From the NCBI GenBank assembly GCA_963281255.1, contig OY725492.1:5087571-5151570 (forward strand): a DNA stretch of 64,000 nt, given 5' to 3'. A program made the translations under genes and the position numbers. Source of the DNA: Aphrocallistes beatrix. Lineage: Eukaryota > Porifera > Hexactinellida > Sceptrulophora > Aphrocallistidae. Positions within the stretch are counted from its first letter, which is position 1, and each line of letters opens with the position of its first letter. The notes beneath the pieces were generated by a model that had not been told where the DNA came from, did no database searches, and worked only from the letters and a program-made list of their open reading frames with translations. Shown one piece after another: positions 55,025 through 64,000 of the stretch.

Positions 55025-56140
55025 TTACCCATTCAGAGGTAGTTGCAGACTATCTCTATTGAATCTGTACATCTCACGTTTCCCGCGTATTCTTTTGCGA
55101 ATCTGATTGATCCAGATGTTGACTGTGACACAGAAGAAAGGCGCGAATACGATTGTGATGCCTAGGAATGTTATAACTGCGCCTATTGACCATATATGGT
55201 GTAAGATGTGGATTAGAAGTGATATCTGTTTCGGTGTGTTGAGAATGTTATAGGCAGGAAGAAAATTGAGAGGAAATTGGCATTTTCTATAGAATATAAC
55301 GGCAATTATAGTCCCAGGGAGCATAGTAATTAATTTCCCGAATTCGATCATCACCACACCACAAAACATCGTCCGTGCGGTATATTTGAAGTGTTTATAT
55401 TGTCTCAGTTCAGCTTTATTGCATCCGAATTGTAGTATCCGTTGGTAGGCACTCTGAATTAGTGTGTACTCAAATCGTTTTAAAGCTTTGAATAAGTAGC
55501 AATAATAGATTATCTGTATTATAGTGATCAGGCGAAGCGGGAGAAACTGCATCCAGGCAACTGCCAGTATATATATACACAATAGTATAGCCAGTGTAAC
55601 GAAAACGTGGGCTTTAAAGTTTCTTGATCGGCACTGAATTCCTTTTATCCTCCCTGTTAGATAGTCCATTAGGCTTAACACCAGAAAGATTTCAGACAGT
55701 TCGAAGATATTCTGTAGCACATAGAGAGTTATGGTAATTGGATTGGCACTCAGATTGTACTGAAATTCCATTAACATAGGATCAACAACGCTGCTGCAAT
55801 TGGAGAGCTCCGAAATAACTGACTTTTTCATTGTAGGGAATCTTAAGTAGTTAAAATCCACGAGTGCAGAGAAGTTATAGGCTCTAATACAAAGTATTTC
55901 CGTTAAATTAAGTATAAACATATGAGTATACTTTCTGATTTCTGTTTGGTGGTGATGACAGTATTTCTCGAAGTTGTTTTCACTATTACTGAACTCCATT
56001 GTGTTAGAATGCCTGGCTGTAACCTCCAAGTATTTCCTGCTCAGATAGATCCTATAGCCTAGCACTATGATCCAGTAGAAACTCAATGACAAGAACAGGA
56101 GAGAAAAGGTGACCACGAAAAGAAAGCTTAGATGAAACAT
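55025..56140 (-). CDS. Seven-transmembrane protein, family unknown
   Basis: 371 residues, single exon. Seven hydrophobic stretches are visible at about 3-33, 72-92, 135-161, 177-198, 202-218, 257-284 and 305-345, with a basic tail 'NQIRKRIRGKREMYRFNR'. A loop with 'NCS' and 'NLS' glycosylation-type sites lies between segments 2 and 3. The seven-segment layout recalls a chemoreceptor or GPCR, but I see no DRY or NPxxY motif, so it may be a lineage-specific receptor or another membrane protein. It lies between two duplicated non-coding blocks, which could have moved with it. The gene is intact; its function is unknown. Confidence 0.65.
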   Translation of the reverse strand: MFHLSFLFVVTFSLLFLSLSFYWIIVLGYRIYLSRKYLEVTARHSNTMEFSNSENNFEKYCHHHQTEIRKYTHMFILNLTEILCIRAYNFSALVDFNYLRFPTMKKSVISELSNCSSVVDPMLMEFQYNLSANPITITLYVLQNIFELSEIFLVLSLMDYLTGRIKGIQCRSRNFKAHVFVTLAILLCIYILAVAWMQFLPLRLITIIQIIYYCYLFKALKRFEYTLIQSAYQRILQFGCNKAELRQYKHFKYTARTMFCGVVMIEFGKLITMLPGTIIAVIFYRKCQFPLNFLPAYNILNTPKQISLLIHILHHIWSIGAVITFLGITIVFAPFFCVTVNIWINQIRKRIRGKREMYRFNRDSLQLPLNG

Positions 56141-56264
56141 TTTGTGATTTACCTTTTCACAAATTCTATCTATTTTATACGAAAACTTGTTGTTATTGAT
56201 AATGTAAATTTAGAAGAGAATTTCTTACAGAATTAGCATATTTATTTATTGTATAATCGATAAA

Positions 56265-56800
56265 ATTAATACTTACAAATAAGATGATGTGTACATTGAC
56301 TAGGGTTTGCTTGCAGGGGTATACTCTGCATTATCAAGCATTAACACTGATTACACAATACTATGGTTCACATCACTTGCCATGTAAAATGCTGACTATA
56401 ATATTACGTTAAGTATTAGCAAAGCCTAAACATATGCTAATTATACATAAAGTATCTTGTACCTCTATTTGTTATTGAAGCAACTAAAATGATGTGAAAA
56501 TATTTTGTGAAGAGATGGATTAATTATACATGTAAACAAACCAACAAATCATCTCAACCCTGTAGCTATTCATCAATCTATTATATCACAGCTTCCTACT
56601 ACTTTCTAAGATAGCCATAATCAATTAGTTACAGCTTACAAGTGATACTACATATGTGTGAATTTATTCAACTTTTGACCTTTTTGTTTTGAGTTTGTTG
56701 ATGAAAGTACTTGAATCCACTTCGCGAAATGACCACCTTCTGAAATATCTAGCTTACCTGCTTCACTCTTAATATAATTATCAGGAAAACTATTCGAGAA
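56265..56800. repeat. Duplicated non-coding block, copy 2
   Basis: 56265-56370 matches 47470-47590 ('gcattaacactgatt', 'cacaatactatgg'); 56575-56800 matches 54000-54250. This is the intergenic space between the divergent 7TM and NCAPG genes; no separate gene is seen. Confidence 0.65.
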
Positions 56801-56921
56801 TCTTAATAGTTTAATTAATCACTTTTGGTTCCAAGTATGATCCACGGAATTTATACAAAAAGTATCCCTCAAGAATTTATTTCATATTATCACTCATTAT
56901 AACTGTTTTACTTAGCAACAA

Positions 56922-58499
56922 ATGCCTACTCAGGAATTCAGTGACAGTGTGACTGGGATATTCTCCTCAATCCAAGAATCCGGGAAGCAGGGTAGCATTT
57001 CTGTCGCCAAATCTCGGATAGTTTCTCTATTATCTGAATCGACACCTCTACAACTGCTAGACGCCATCTTGCCACCTCTCCGACACATTATGTGCAACCC
57101 AACCACCAACAGGTTCACACGGGCTTACTTCGAACTGATTACGTCACTGATTGTAGACTTTTCACACGTGACAATATGTGATGAAAGGGGGACATTAATG
57201 GGAGCACTTTTGGGTGAGATTATTCGTATGTCAGGGGTCAAGAACAAAACAATGCGTACGCGGGCATGTGAACTCCTGTGCCACATTGTGTCCCACCACA
57301 GCGAGACACATTTCAACCTAGACAGTTGGGAGGAAAAGATTTATGAATATTTCTTTGATCTCACTCGAGACAAAATAGTGGCAGTCAGATCTGAATCTAT
57401 CAAAGGATTGGCTAAGTTCGTAAATCCAACCGACACAAAGTGTCCGTGTGTCTCCAGGTTGTTGTGGCATCTGAAGTTTGACCCATCGAGCGAGATAAGA
57501 AGAAAGGTGTTAACTCTGCTGCCACTCACGAATGAAACAATCGAGGCTATTGTCTCGCGTGTTTATGACACTAATGTGGAAATGAGGATTTCAGTCTTGA
57601 AGATTTTAGGCGAAAGTGTTCATCCGAAATATTTGAAAGTGTTAGAGCGGATGAATATTCTAAAAATGGGCGTTTTGGAACCGAACAAAGGTGTTAAAAT
57701 GGCATTCGAGCAGCACTTGCTGACTGGATGGCTTCGTGCCATTGACAATGACGTCATATTTCTGCTGGAGAGACTCGATTTGATTGGCGAAACTGAGATT
57801 TCATCAATAGTGTCAGAAAATATTTTTAGTTTGCTTCCACTCGGTGGTATTTCTAAATTGTGGCAGGAAGTGACTGGTTTAGAAACCACTTTGCCACCTC
57901 CTGAAGGGATTCTAACCTGCCCTATTTTCACACCTCCAAACATGACAGTTGTTGTAGCATTTTTGTGGTCACAATTGTCGAAATTTGTACATGGTAACAA
58001 GGATATCCCACCGGTATGCGTGGAATGTATAATTCCTGATCCAGTCCAGTTTTCAGATTTCATCGTGAAGTATCAAGAATATTTTGTATCTGAAAATGGC
58101 GCCTATTCTGCACAGCTACGATTCATTTTCGAGAACATTCTAAGCCTCCTGGCTTTCATTGACTATTCAAATGAGAGTGGTCGAGATAGGACTGTCGTGT
58201 CCATACGCTCTCTCATCACCAACAGAGAATTCCACCTGTCACTTATCGAGCCATGTCTACGACACTTTTCTGTCGTGTGTCCTGATGTCAATAAGAGAAT
58301 CATGAACCTAGCAACCGCTATTATTGCTATGAATGTTACTTCTGATGGCACTCAGACTGAAGGTGTGTCAGCGAGTCAGAGCAGTAATTTGGATTGTGCC
58401 ACTCAGGAATTGGCGTCACAGGCCACACAGGAATGTGACACCTTAGATAGGAGTTTCAGATCTCTTCAAATCACGAACTCTCTTCTGCAGCAAGTTCAG
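56922..58499 (+). CDS. NCAPG: Condensin complex subunit G, 5' coding exon
   Basis: 526 codons of HEAT-repeat sequence typical of condensin I subunit CAP-G. 'DKIVAVRSESIKGLAKF', 'SSEIRRKVLTLLPL', 'VYDTNVEMRISVLKILGE' and 'HLLTGWL' follow the conserved CAP-G repeat series in order. The protein helps condensin compact mitotic chromosomes. The exon ends in phase 0 at 'CAAGTTCAG|GTATAC', a consensus splice donor; the open frame beyond it (to 58643) is intron and turns into repeat. The family is usually about 1000 residues, so the second half, including the C-terminal Cnd3-type domain, is missing. No downstream exon is visible in the remaining 5.5 kb, so there is either a long intron reaching past the window or a partial gene copy. 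Confidence 0.85.
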
Positions 58500-58580
58500 G
58501 TATACTTTTATCTTATCCAATTCCTTATTTTGAAATTAGTATGTATGTTCCATATATCCTTACTATATCATTTTAACAGT

Positions 58581-58746
58581 AATGCGGAAATGGTTCGACT
58601 TTTCGAAAAAGGAAATAGTTCGAATTGCAGATTTAGGAAATAGTTCGACTTTTTATCATTAGGATTAATGGTGTTTTTCATGTGAACTATTTCCTTTTTT
58701 GGAAAGTCGAACCTTTTCCGGTTTTTGTGCGAACTATTTCCACCAT
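58581..58746. mobile_element. Small foldback MITE in the NCAPG intron
   Basis: 'ggaaatggttcgac' and related 'ggaaatagttcg' words on the left are mirrored by 'gaactatttcc' and 'gtcgaacc' on the right, giving nearly complete self-complementarity over about 165 bases. Borders are approximate. Confidence 0.6.
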
Positions 58747-58756
58747 ACCCTTCGAA

Positions 58757-58856
58757 CTATGGATTTTGCTAACTCATTTCCAGTCATTTTGGGCGGGAAA
58801 ACCCTAAAAATATGGGGTCTATTCTATAATTAGAATAGACCCCTATGCAAAATCGG
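58757..58856 (+). repeat. Dispersed repeat
   Basis: The second copy of the repeat at 36176-36275 ('ggattttgctaactcatttc', 'cgggaaa'). Confidence 0.6.
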
Positions 58857-59022
58857 GTTAAGATTATTCAAGGCATGTTTATAATACGTAATATCTATAA
58901 GCAATATTATCTCTATTAGGAGCAGATATTTAGCATACATTATCTAATACTCAAAAGACTATTGTACTATGGTCATCCTGCACGATAAGATTTGATTTTA
59001 TATATATCTTTGCTTGCGTAAT

Positions 59023-59622
59023 TTAGTATGTGTAACTGGGAGTCATCGTTTGCACTTGACTTCCGAACTGCGGGATAGGAATTTGTCGACAAATTGATTG
59101 CTCTGGGACGACAAACCTAGGTGAAGGTGTTAGGGTTGGGCAGTGGAACTGTTGAGTGAATCTTGGCAAATAACAACTTGAATTTCCTATCAATTGATTG
59201 GCTCTGTTGAATTCTATCTGTCCACATCTCCAATCAGCTGATCTAAAGTTTGGTGGAGGAATTTGCTTATATGTCTCTAGCTGTATTTTAGAGACCTTGT
59301 GTGAACTAATTTTCTCCGAATGTTTCCTTTTCCATTTCCTTTTATTGAAGCGATTAATTTCCACGCGTATCGAACCTTCTGGAATTGTTGCGAAACACTT
59401 GTTTCTTAAAGTATTGAAATTTCTCTGTTGTCTCACATCCAATTTTCCATAACCCTCAAAATCTATATTTAGCGTGCAATTTGTACTTTTCTGGATTTCT
59501 AGTTTTGCGAATGATCTGAATTCTTTGAAAAATTTTTTTGAAAGAATTTGATTCTTTATTTGAACAACAAATGTTCGCATTTCAGACCTTTGAAAGGTTC
59601 GCTGATGTTTCATTATTTTCAA
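59023..59622 (-). CDS. Small basic protein, paralogue of the split gene
   Basis: 199 residues. The N-terminal half aligns with the split gene around the retrotransposon: 'EMRTF', 'TLNIDFEGYGKL', then 'INRFNKRKWKRKH' against 'ANRYNKRIKKRE'. The C-terminal half is proline- and glutamine-rich and does not align. The true start may be Met4 or Met15, because the related protein begins near 'MGKCKSDIRTF'. The basic helix-like patch suggests DNA or RNA binding, but I recognise no domain. It lies convergent to NCAPG, possibly inside a long NCAPG intron. Confidence 0.55.
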   Translation of the reverse strand: MKIMKHQRTFQRSEMRTFVVQIKNQILSKKFFKEFRSFAKLEIQKSTNCTLNIDFEGYGKLDVRQQRNFNTLRNKCFATIPEGSIRVEINRFNKRKWKRKHSEKISSHKVSKIQLETYKQIPPPNFRSADWRCGQIEFNRANQLIGNSSCYLPRFTQQFHCPTLTPSPRFVVPEQSICRQIPIPQFGSQVQTMTPSYTY

Positions 59623-59639
59623 AACGAATTACTTTTTTA

Positions 59640-60200
59640 CAATTCCATTTGAATTCTAAAATCAGCACTGGCATTTATATACAATTTCGTTTAATGTTTG
59701 CATAATGGTGACAGACATAAGCTCACTAACATTTTATTTGTGTTTGTTGTTTATTACTAGTTCTAATTCTAAATTTGATTCTAAAATTAATGTTTATGCA
59801 TATTGGAGCATACAGTGATTTGGTTATACTATACAGCACTGTAAAGTACAGTATTTCTTGCTAATTATATGCAACATGGCGTAACTATATATATTGCTTA
59901 GTATAACTTTATTATGACTTATTTTATGTTTACGTATACTTTTATTTGTTGTTTTGATTTTGGGTTTTGTGGCATTTTGTGTACATTGAATTCGCCTAAG
60001 TAATTTTAGGCTAATTTATGGTCCAAACTTTCCTGACACTAGCTTAAAAATACTGGAGTTATTGGTCCTATTTTACAATATTATTAGTAATCAAATTATT
60101 GAAATCAACTGTGCCAAATTGTAAGTAATATTCTCTTAATTAATGATCTCCGACCTCTGCAACACTAGCAATAATTTACTCAAATACTACAGTAGATTGT
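59640..60200. other. No gene; local repeat block
   Basis: AT-rich sequence. About 60060-60204 ('ttattagtaatcaaattatt', 'aaatactacagtagattgta') recurs at 63710-63845. Confidence 0.5.
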
Positions 60201-60204
60201 AGTA

Positions 60205-60389
60205 CAGTCGACTCCGCTGAATAGGGCCACATCGGTCAAAGGACATTTTGCCCCGATTAAGCGGAGGACCCTATTAACCGAAAATCTTTTGTATTAGCTT
60301 CTATGTGTGAGAGCTATTCCGGTCCTGCCAAAAGTGGCCCGATTAAGCGGCTGACCCGATTAAACAGTGGCCCTATTAAGCGGAGTCGA

Positions 60390-60392
<3 letters not shown>
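60205..60392. mobile_element. Pogo-type MITE
   Basis: The ends 'CAGTCGACTCCGCTGAATAG' and 'TTAAGCGGAGTCGACTG' border on TA. The paralogous block at about 63838 reads 'gattgtagtatatatatagtg' without it, the empty site. It is related to the 'ctccgcttaat' elements in the NLR spacers. Confidence 0.85.

Positions 60393-60436
<44 letters not shown>
60393..60436. repeat. (TA)22 microsatellite
   Basis: It directly abuts the MITE end, so it contains the TA target copy. The paralogous block has only about six TA units. Confidence 0.95.
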
Positions 60437-60439
<3 letters not shown>

Positions 60440-61039
60440 TTATTGTAGTACATGTCCCATATACGTATTTCAAAAAGGATTTTCATAAAGGTACGAATGC
60501 CATGCAAATATATACAATACTCCACAATATTGAATCTTTCTCAAAGCTCAAACTCAAGAAATTAAAACAATAACCATAAAGAAAATCAAAAGATTAAGAA
60601 AGGACAAAAATACGAAATATTGTGGGTTAATATTCAACCATCTGAGCAATAATGAAATCCATAGCATATCTACAGACGAGAGAAACCATTGTTCCAACCC
60701 ACAGGAATGGGGAATTAGGTTGAATGCATCCCTAAACCTAGCGACTCAACTTTCCATGACTGTCCCATCGACAAAATTAGAAATATAAGAAAAAATATAT
60801 ATATGTAATTTATCAAGGTTTATTTGTGTTTAAATTGACGACTCAGGAAATGGTATGTAAGTAGTATTTTGTACACACATTAAATTGTCGCAACTTCCTT
60901 TTAGATTAATTTACGGTTGAAAGTTTTCAGACAGACACTAAATCTATAAAATACTGGAATTACCAGTCACTCTTACTCAGGATTATTTAGCTGAAATTAA
61001 TATTTAAGCAACCTTACTTAAAGAAAATGTACATAATCG
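60437..61039. other. No gene seen
   Basis: AT-rich sequence without coding or repeat signals that I can identify. Confidence 0.4.
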
Positions 61040-61665
61040 TGTAACTCAATTACAAAATAAGGTCAAGGTTTTTTCTTTCAGGGTTTCTGGTCGCATAAGC
61101 TATGAGATTAATTGGGCAAGCAAAATACTTTGACTGTAAAATTACAGTTGACATCCGTTCTCGAACTCAACAATCAAAATCTTTTCGAGATACGCTTGGG
61201 AGATCGGAATAAGAACTAAAGTTGGAGGGAGAGAGAAATTGAGCATTTTGGGAAATGAAATGTATATGAACTTAGTGAAAGGGAGCATTTTAGTTTTGAA
61301 ATAGTGTCCAATTAAGTTTGATAGTGGCATTTCAGGTCTTATTCCTTCTTCTAATTTTGTCTTATTCCGGCGACTCATACGCATCTCAAAGAATAAATGA
61401 CCCTATCACAGCAGTTTTTCGCCAAAAATTTTTCAACTGACTGAAAATTTTATAAATGCAGTAATGCTGTCGTCTGGAAACGATGTAACTACCGAGAATC
61501 GGAACGAAATACAAACAGCACATGTTAGTACAAAACAATCTTCCTGCCTTTGTTTACTCAGAAACAGTTCGAAAATCTAAAAGTTCAAGAAAAGTTTAGA
61601 AAGGTTTCGAATTAAAAAAGTTGCAGCTTTACTTTTCAGGAATGTCAGAAAAGCATTCGAGATAC
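61040..61665 (+). repeat. Local duplication, copy 1
   Basis: 'ggtcgcataagctatgagat', 'ccgttctcgaactcaacaat', 'gctgtcgtctgga' and 'caggaatgtcagaaaagcat' occur in the same order at 62985-63325, which is shorter by internal deletions. Non-coding as far as can be seen. Confidence 0.8.
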
Positions 61666-61818
61666 CAGGGCCGGCGCCACTGGGCCGGTTGGTACGGTTT
61701 TAACCGGACCTCTTTTCAAAACTGGCCCAGGTTAGCCATGTTAAACGGACAACTTTTGGAAAGTGGTCCGGTTGGTTAGGTAAAACTGGACCGCTTCTAA
61801 ACCGTGGCCCCGGCGCTG
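61666..61818. mobile_element. Possible hAT-like MITE
   Basis: It begins 'CAGGGCCGGCGCCACTGGG' and ends 'GGCCCCGGCGCTG', imperfect inverted repeats, with 'accgg' words inside. The paralogous block breaks off within the same 'gccggcgccactg' word. The target duplication is not clear. Confidence 0.5.
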
Positions 61819-61939
61819 GGTGAAAGATGACAACTGCACTGACACATACTGTTTTGCCAAAAATAGAAGTGGGGACGCTTCCTTCCCGTAAAAAAGTTAT
61901 ATGTTTTACATTCTAAGGCTAAAATTAAAATGGTAGTCA

Positions 61940-62040
61940 GCATGAGGTAAGGAGCGCCCCCCCAAGCGAAAAAAGTGGGGGGGGGGGGGAAGCGCCCCCC
62001 CCGCGCCCCCCCCAAAGCACCACTGCACATACTGTAAAGG
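61940..62040 (-). mobile_element. G-rich element remnant
   Basis: Runs of C and a 14-base G run (about 61977-61990) in AT-rich DNA, ending 'cagtatgtgcagtggtgc' on the minus strand, like the end of a hAT-type MITE. The run lengths may be unreliable. Confidence 0.4.
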
Positions 62041-62539
62041 ATCTGATTGGAAATTGGAAAAGATGACTGAGATAGTTTATTTCTTAAAAACACCCTTCAA
62101 TTTCAGGAATTAACTCTCCTAACATATAATGATACAAAATACTAACACATTACTGTTTCTAGCAAGATAATCTGTGAATATTCCATTAAATGTGCATCAA
62201 AAGGATACGATGCAATTATTGGTGGTTGTTTGCGGTCGTCACTACAATTTTTGTTGCAGGCTAGAATTCCTTGGATTTCCTTGGAAGAGATGAAGCTTGT
62301 TAATTCCGTTTATCCAAAAGTGACAGTTACCAGCATTGATCCATAATACGAAATCTCAGTCTTTCAAGCTTAATTCAGGTTAAAATGCTAAACGATATAT
62401 CTCACATGTGATGAAAACCAATAGTGATGCGTCATTGTTAATCATAGATCATCATTACGTATCAGAGATAAAAGTACGATGCTGATCGACAGACCAAAAG
62501 TGCAGCTCTATTAAGTGACTAGAAGGATGCGAAATGTTA

Positions 62540-62880
62540 TTGTGATTTTGATAAAATATTCATGAATCCTCTGTTCAGGGTATTATACAGCCCTCCAGAG
62601 ATCATACGCCTAAAGGAGCCTCTCGCGCTCCTAGATAGTCCCTTGTATCTATTTCTGTGTCTTGTTGATCCTTTCTTCTATGCTTTCTTTCTCTTTTAGT
62701 GAAATAATATTTATTCGGCTTTCGTTCACAGTACCGTGTGTTTTTTTCTTATTTTTACCCATTATTGGATTTTTTGATTAGTTTATTGTAACATTCAAAA
62801 GTCTGAATCTATATATGCACTCCAGGTTCTACTGTGATCATGTAAATATTCTGTAATTTTTGGCCACTATTGTGCAATAA
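62540..62880 (+). repeat. Dispersed repeat, copy 2
   Basis: 'tgattttgataaaatattca' onwards matches copies at 332 and 63353, with few changes. From 62041 to 62540 no gene is seen. Confidence 0.8.
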
Positions 62881-62984
62881 TATAATAAAATACTGAAATT
62901 ATCAGTCACTCTTATGAAGTATTATTTAACAGAAATTTATGAATTCAGCAAACTTAATAAAAGAGAATGTCCCCAATTGTGTAC

Positions 62985-63345
62985 TCAACTACGAATTAGT
63001 TAGGTGTTTTTTCCTTCAGGGTTTTTGGTCGCATAAGCTATGAGATCAATTGGGCAAGCAAAAGACTTTGACTGTAAAAGTACAACATCCGTTCTCGAAC
63101 TCAACAATCAAAATCCGTTGGAGATGCGCATCTCCAAATAATAAATGACTGCAGTAATGCTGTCGTCTGGAAGCGATGTAGCTACAGAGAATCGGAACGA
63201 AATCCAAACAGCACATGTTAGTTACAGAACAATCCTTCTGCCTTTGTTTCCTCAGAAATAAGTTTCGAATTAAAAGAGTTGCAACGTTACTTTTCAGGAA
63301 TGTCAGAAAAGCATTGGGGATAACAGTGCCGGCGCCACTGACTAG
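62985..63345 (+). repeat. Local duplication, copy 2
   Basis: The partner of 61040-61683, ending in 'gtgccggcgccactg' where it joins the next dispersed-repeat copy. Confidence 0.8.
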
Positions 63346-63352
63346 AAGGATG

Positions 63353-63700
63353 CGAAATGTTGATTTTGATAAAATATTCATGAATGCTCTGTTCAGGGTA
63401 TTATACAGCCCTCCAGAGATCGTGCGTGCCTAAAGGAGCCTCTCGCGCTCCTAGAGAATCCCTTGTATCTGTTTCTGTGTCTTGTTTCTCCTTTCTTCTA
63501 TTCTTTCTTTCTCTTTTAGTGAAATCATATTTATTCTGCTTTCGTTCATAATAACGTATGTTCTTTTGGTTTGGTGATGTTTTGGAATTTTTATCCATTA
63601 TTGGATTGTTTGATTGGTTTATTGTAACATTGGTCGGAATATATATATGCACTCCAGATTCTACTGTGATCATGTAAATATTCTGTAATTTTTGATCACT
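63353..63700 (+). repeat. Dispersed repeat, copy 3
   Basis: It follows the same 'actagaaggatgcgaaatgtt' type of lead-in as copy 2 and matches it almost throughout. Confidence 0.8.
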
Positions 63701-63877
63701 ACTGTGCAATAATATTAGTAATCAAATTATTTCACGAATTTCACAATTGTGTACACCAAATTGTAAGTAATATTCTCTTAATTCATAATCTCCAACATCT
63801 GCAAGGCTAGAAATAAGATACTCAAATACTACAGTAGATTGTAGTATATATATAGTGGTATTGTAGTATTGCCCCCT

Positions 63878-64000
63878 CCAGAGATCATACGCCTAAAGGA
63901 GCCTCTCTCGCTCCTAGAGAATCCCTTGTATCTGTTTCTGTGTCTTGTTGATCCTTTCTTCTATGTTTTATTTCTCTTTGAGTGAAATCATATTTATTAG
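63878..64000 (+). repeat. Dispersed repeat, copy 4 (cut by window end)
   Basis: It starts at 'ctccagagatcatacgccta' and continues to the end of the window. Confidence 0.8.

Noticed and set aside
61977-61990. G-quadruplex regulatory element
   Set aside because: A long homopolymer G run in a MITE remnant, with possible sequencing-length error; there is no gene for it to regulate.
1-64000. tRNA, rRNA or CRISPR features
   Set aside because: No cloverleaf, ribosomal or regularly spaced repeat pattern was recognised on either strand.

Overview
The window is AT-rich eukaryotic DNA from an animal. A condensin G subunit exon ending at a consensus splice donor, several families of MITEs, an LTR retrotransposon and a cluster of NLR immune-receptor genes (death-fold, NACHT, LRR-like) all point to a metazoan. 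I infer a sponge or another early-branching invertebrate from the expanded NLR cluster and from lineage-specific genes I cannot match to a family. No bacterial gene organisation, rRNA, tRNA or CRISPR is visible.

Layout. 0-3.2 kb holds a dispersed repeat and an intact single-exon gene with a ubiquitin-like domain and an armadillo-like helical body. 3.3-42.3 kb is an array of five closely related NLR genes, each carried in a 6-9 kb unit with its own leader, 3' UTR intron, TTG repeat and spacer. Units A, B, C and D run forward (NLR-1, -2, -3 intact, NLR-4 a pseudogene); unit E is inverted (NLR-5 intact). 42.3-45.9 kb contains old, broken NLR relics in both orientations. 46-48 kb shows no gene. 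At 48.8-53.5 kb a very young Ty3/gypsy-type LTR retrotransposon with identical 199-bp LTRs has split a small host gene in frame; a diverged paralogue lies at 59.0-59.6 kb. Between them are a seven-transmembrane protein gene and the 5' coding exon of NCAPG. 59.6-64 kb is repeat-rich and built from local duplications.

How it fits together. The NLRs should be cytosolic sensors: two N-terminal death-effector-like folds, a NACHT ATPase with intact Walker A and B, and a C-terminal LRR-like sensor. Because the units are recent copies, they act as natural alignments: several MITEs are present in one unit and absent as clean empty sites in others, so insertions, deletions, templated repair patches and gene-conversion tracts can be read by comparison. 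The most notable observations are two short templated patches copied from nearby coding sequence, a candidate self-priming site in the LTR retrotransposon, the in-frame split of a host gene, an upstream membrane-segment ORF shared by most NLR copies, and a conversion tract preserved inside a decayed NLR relic.
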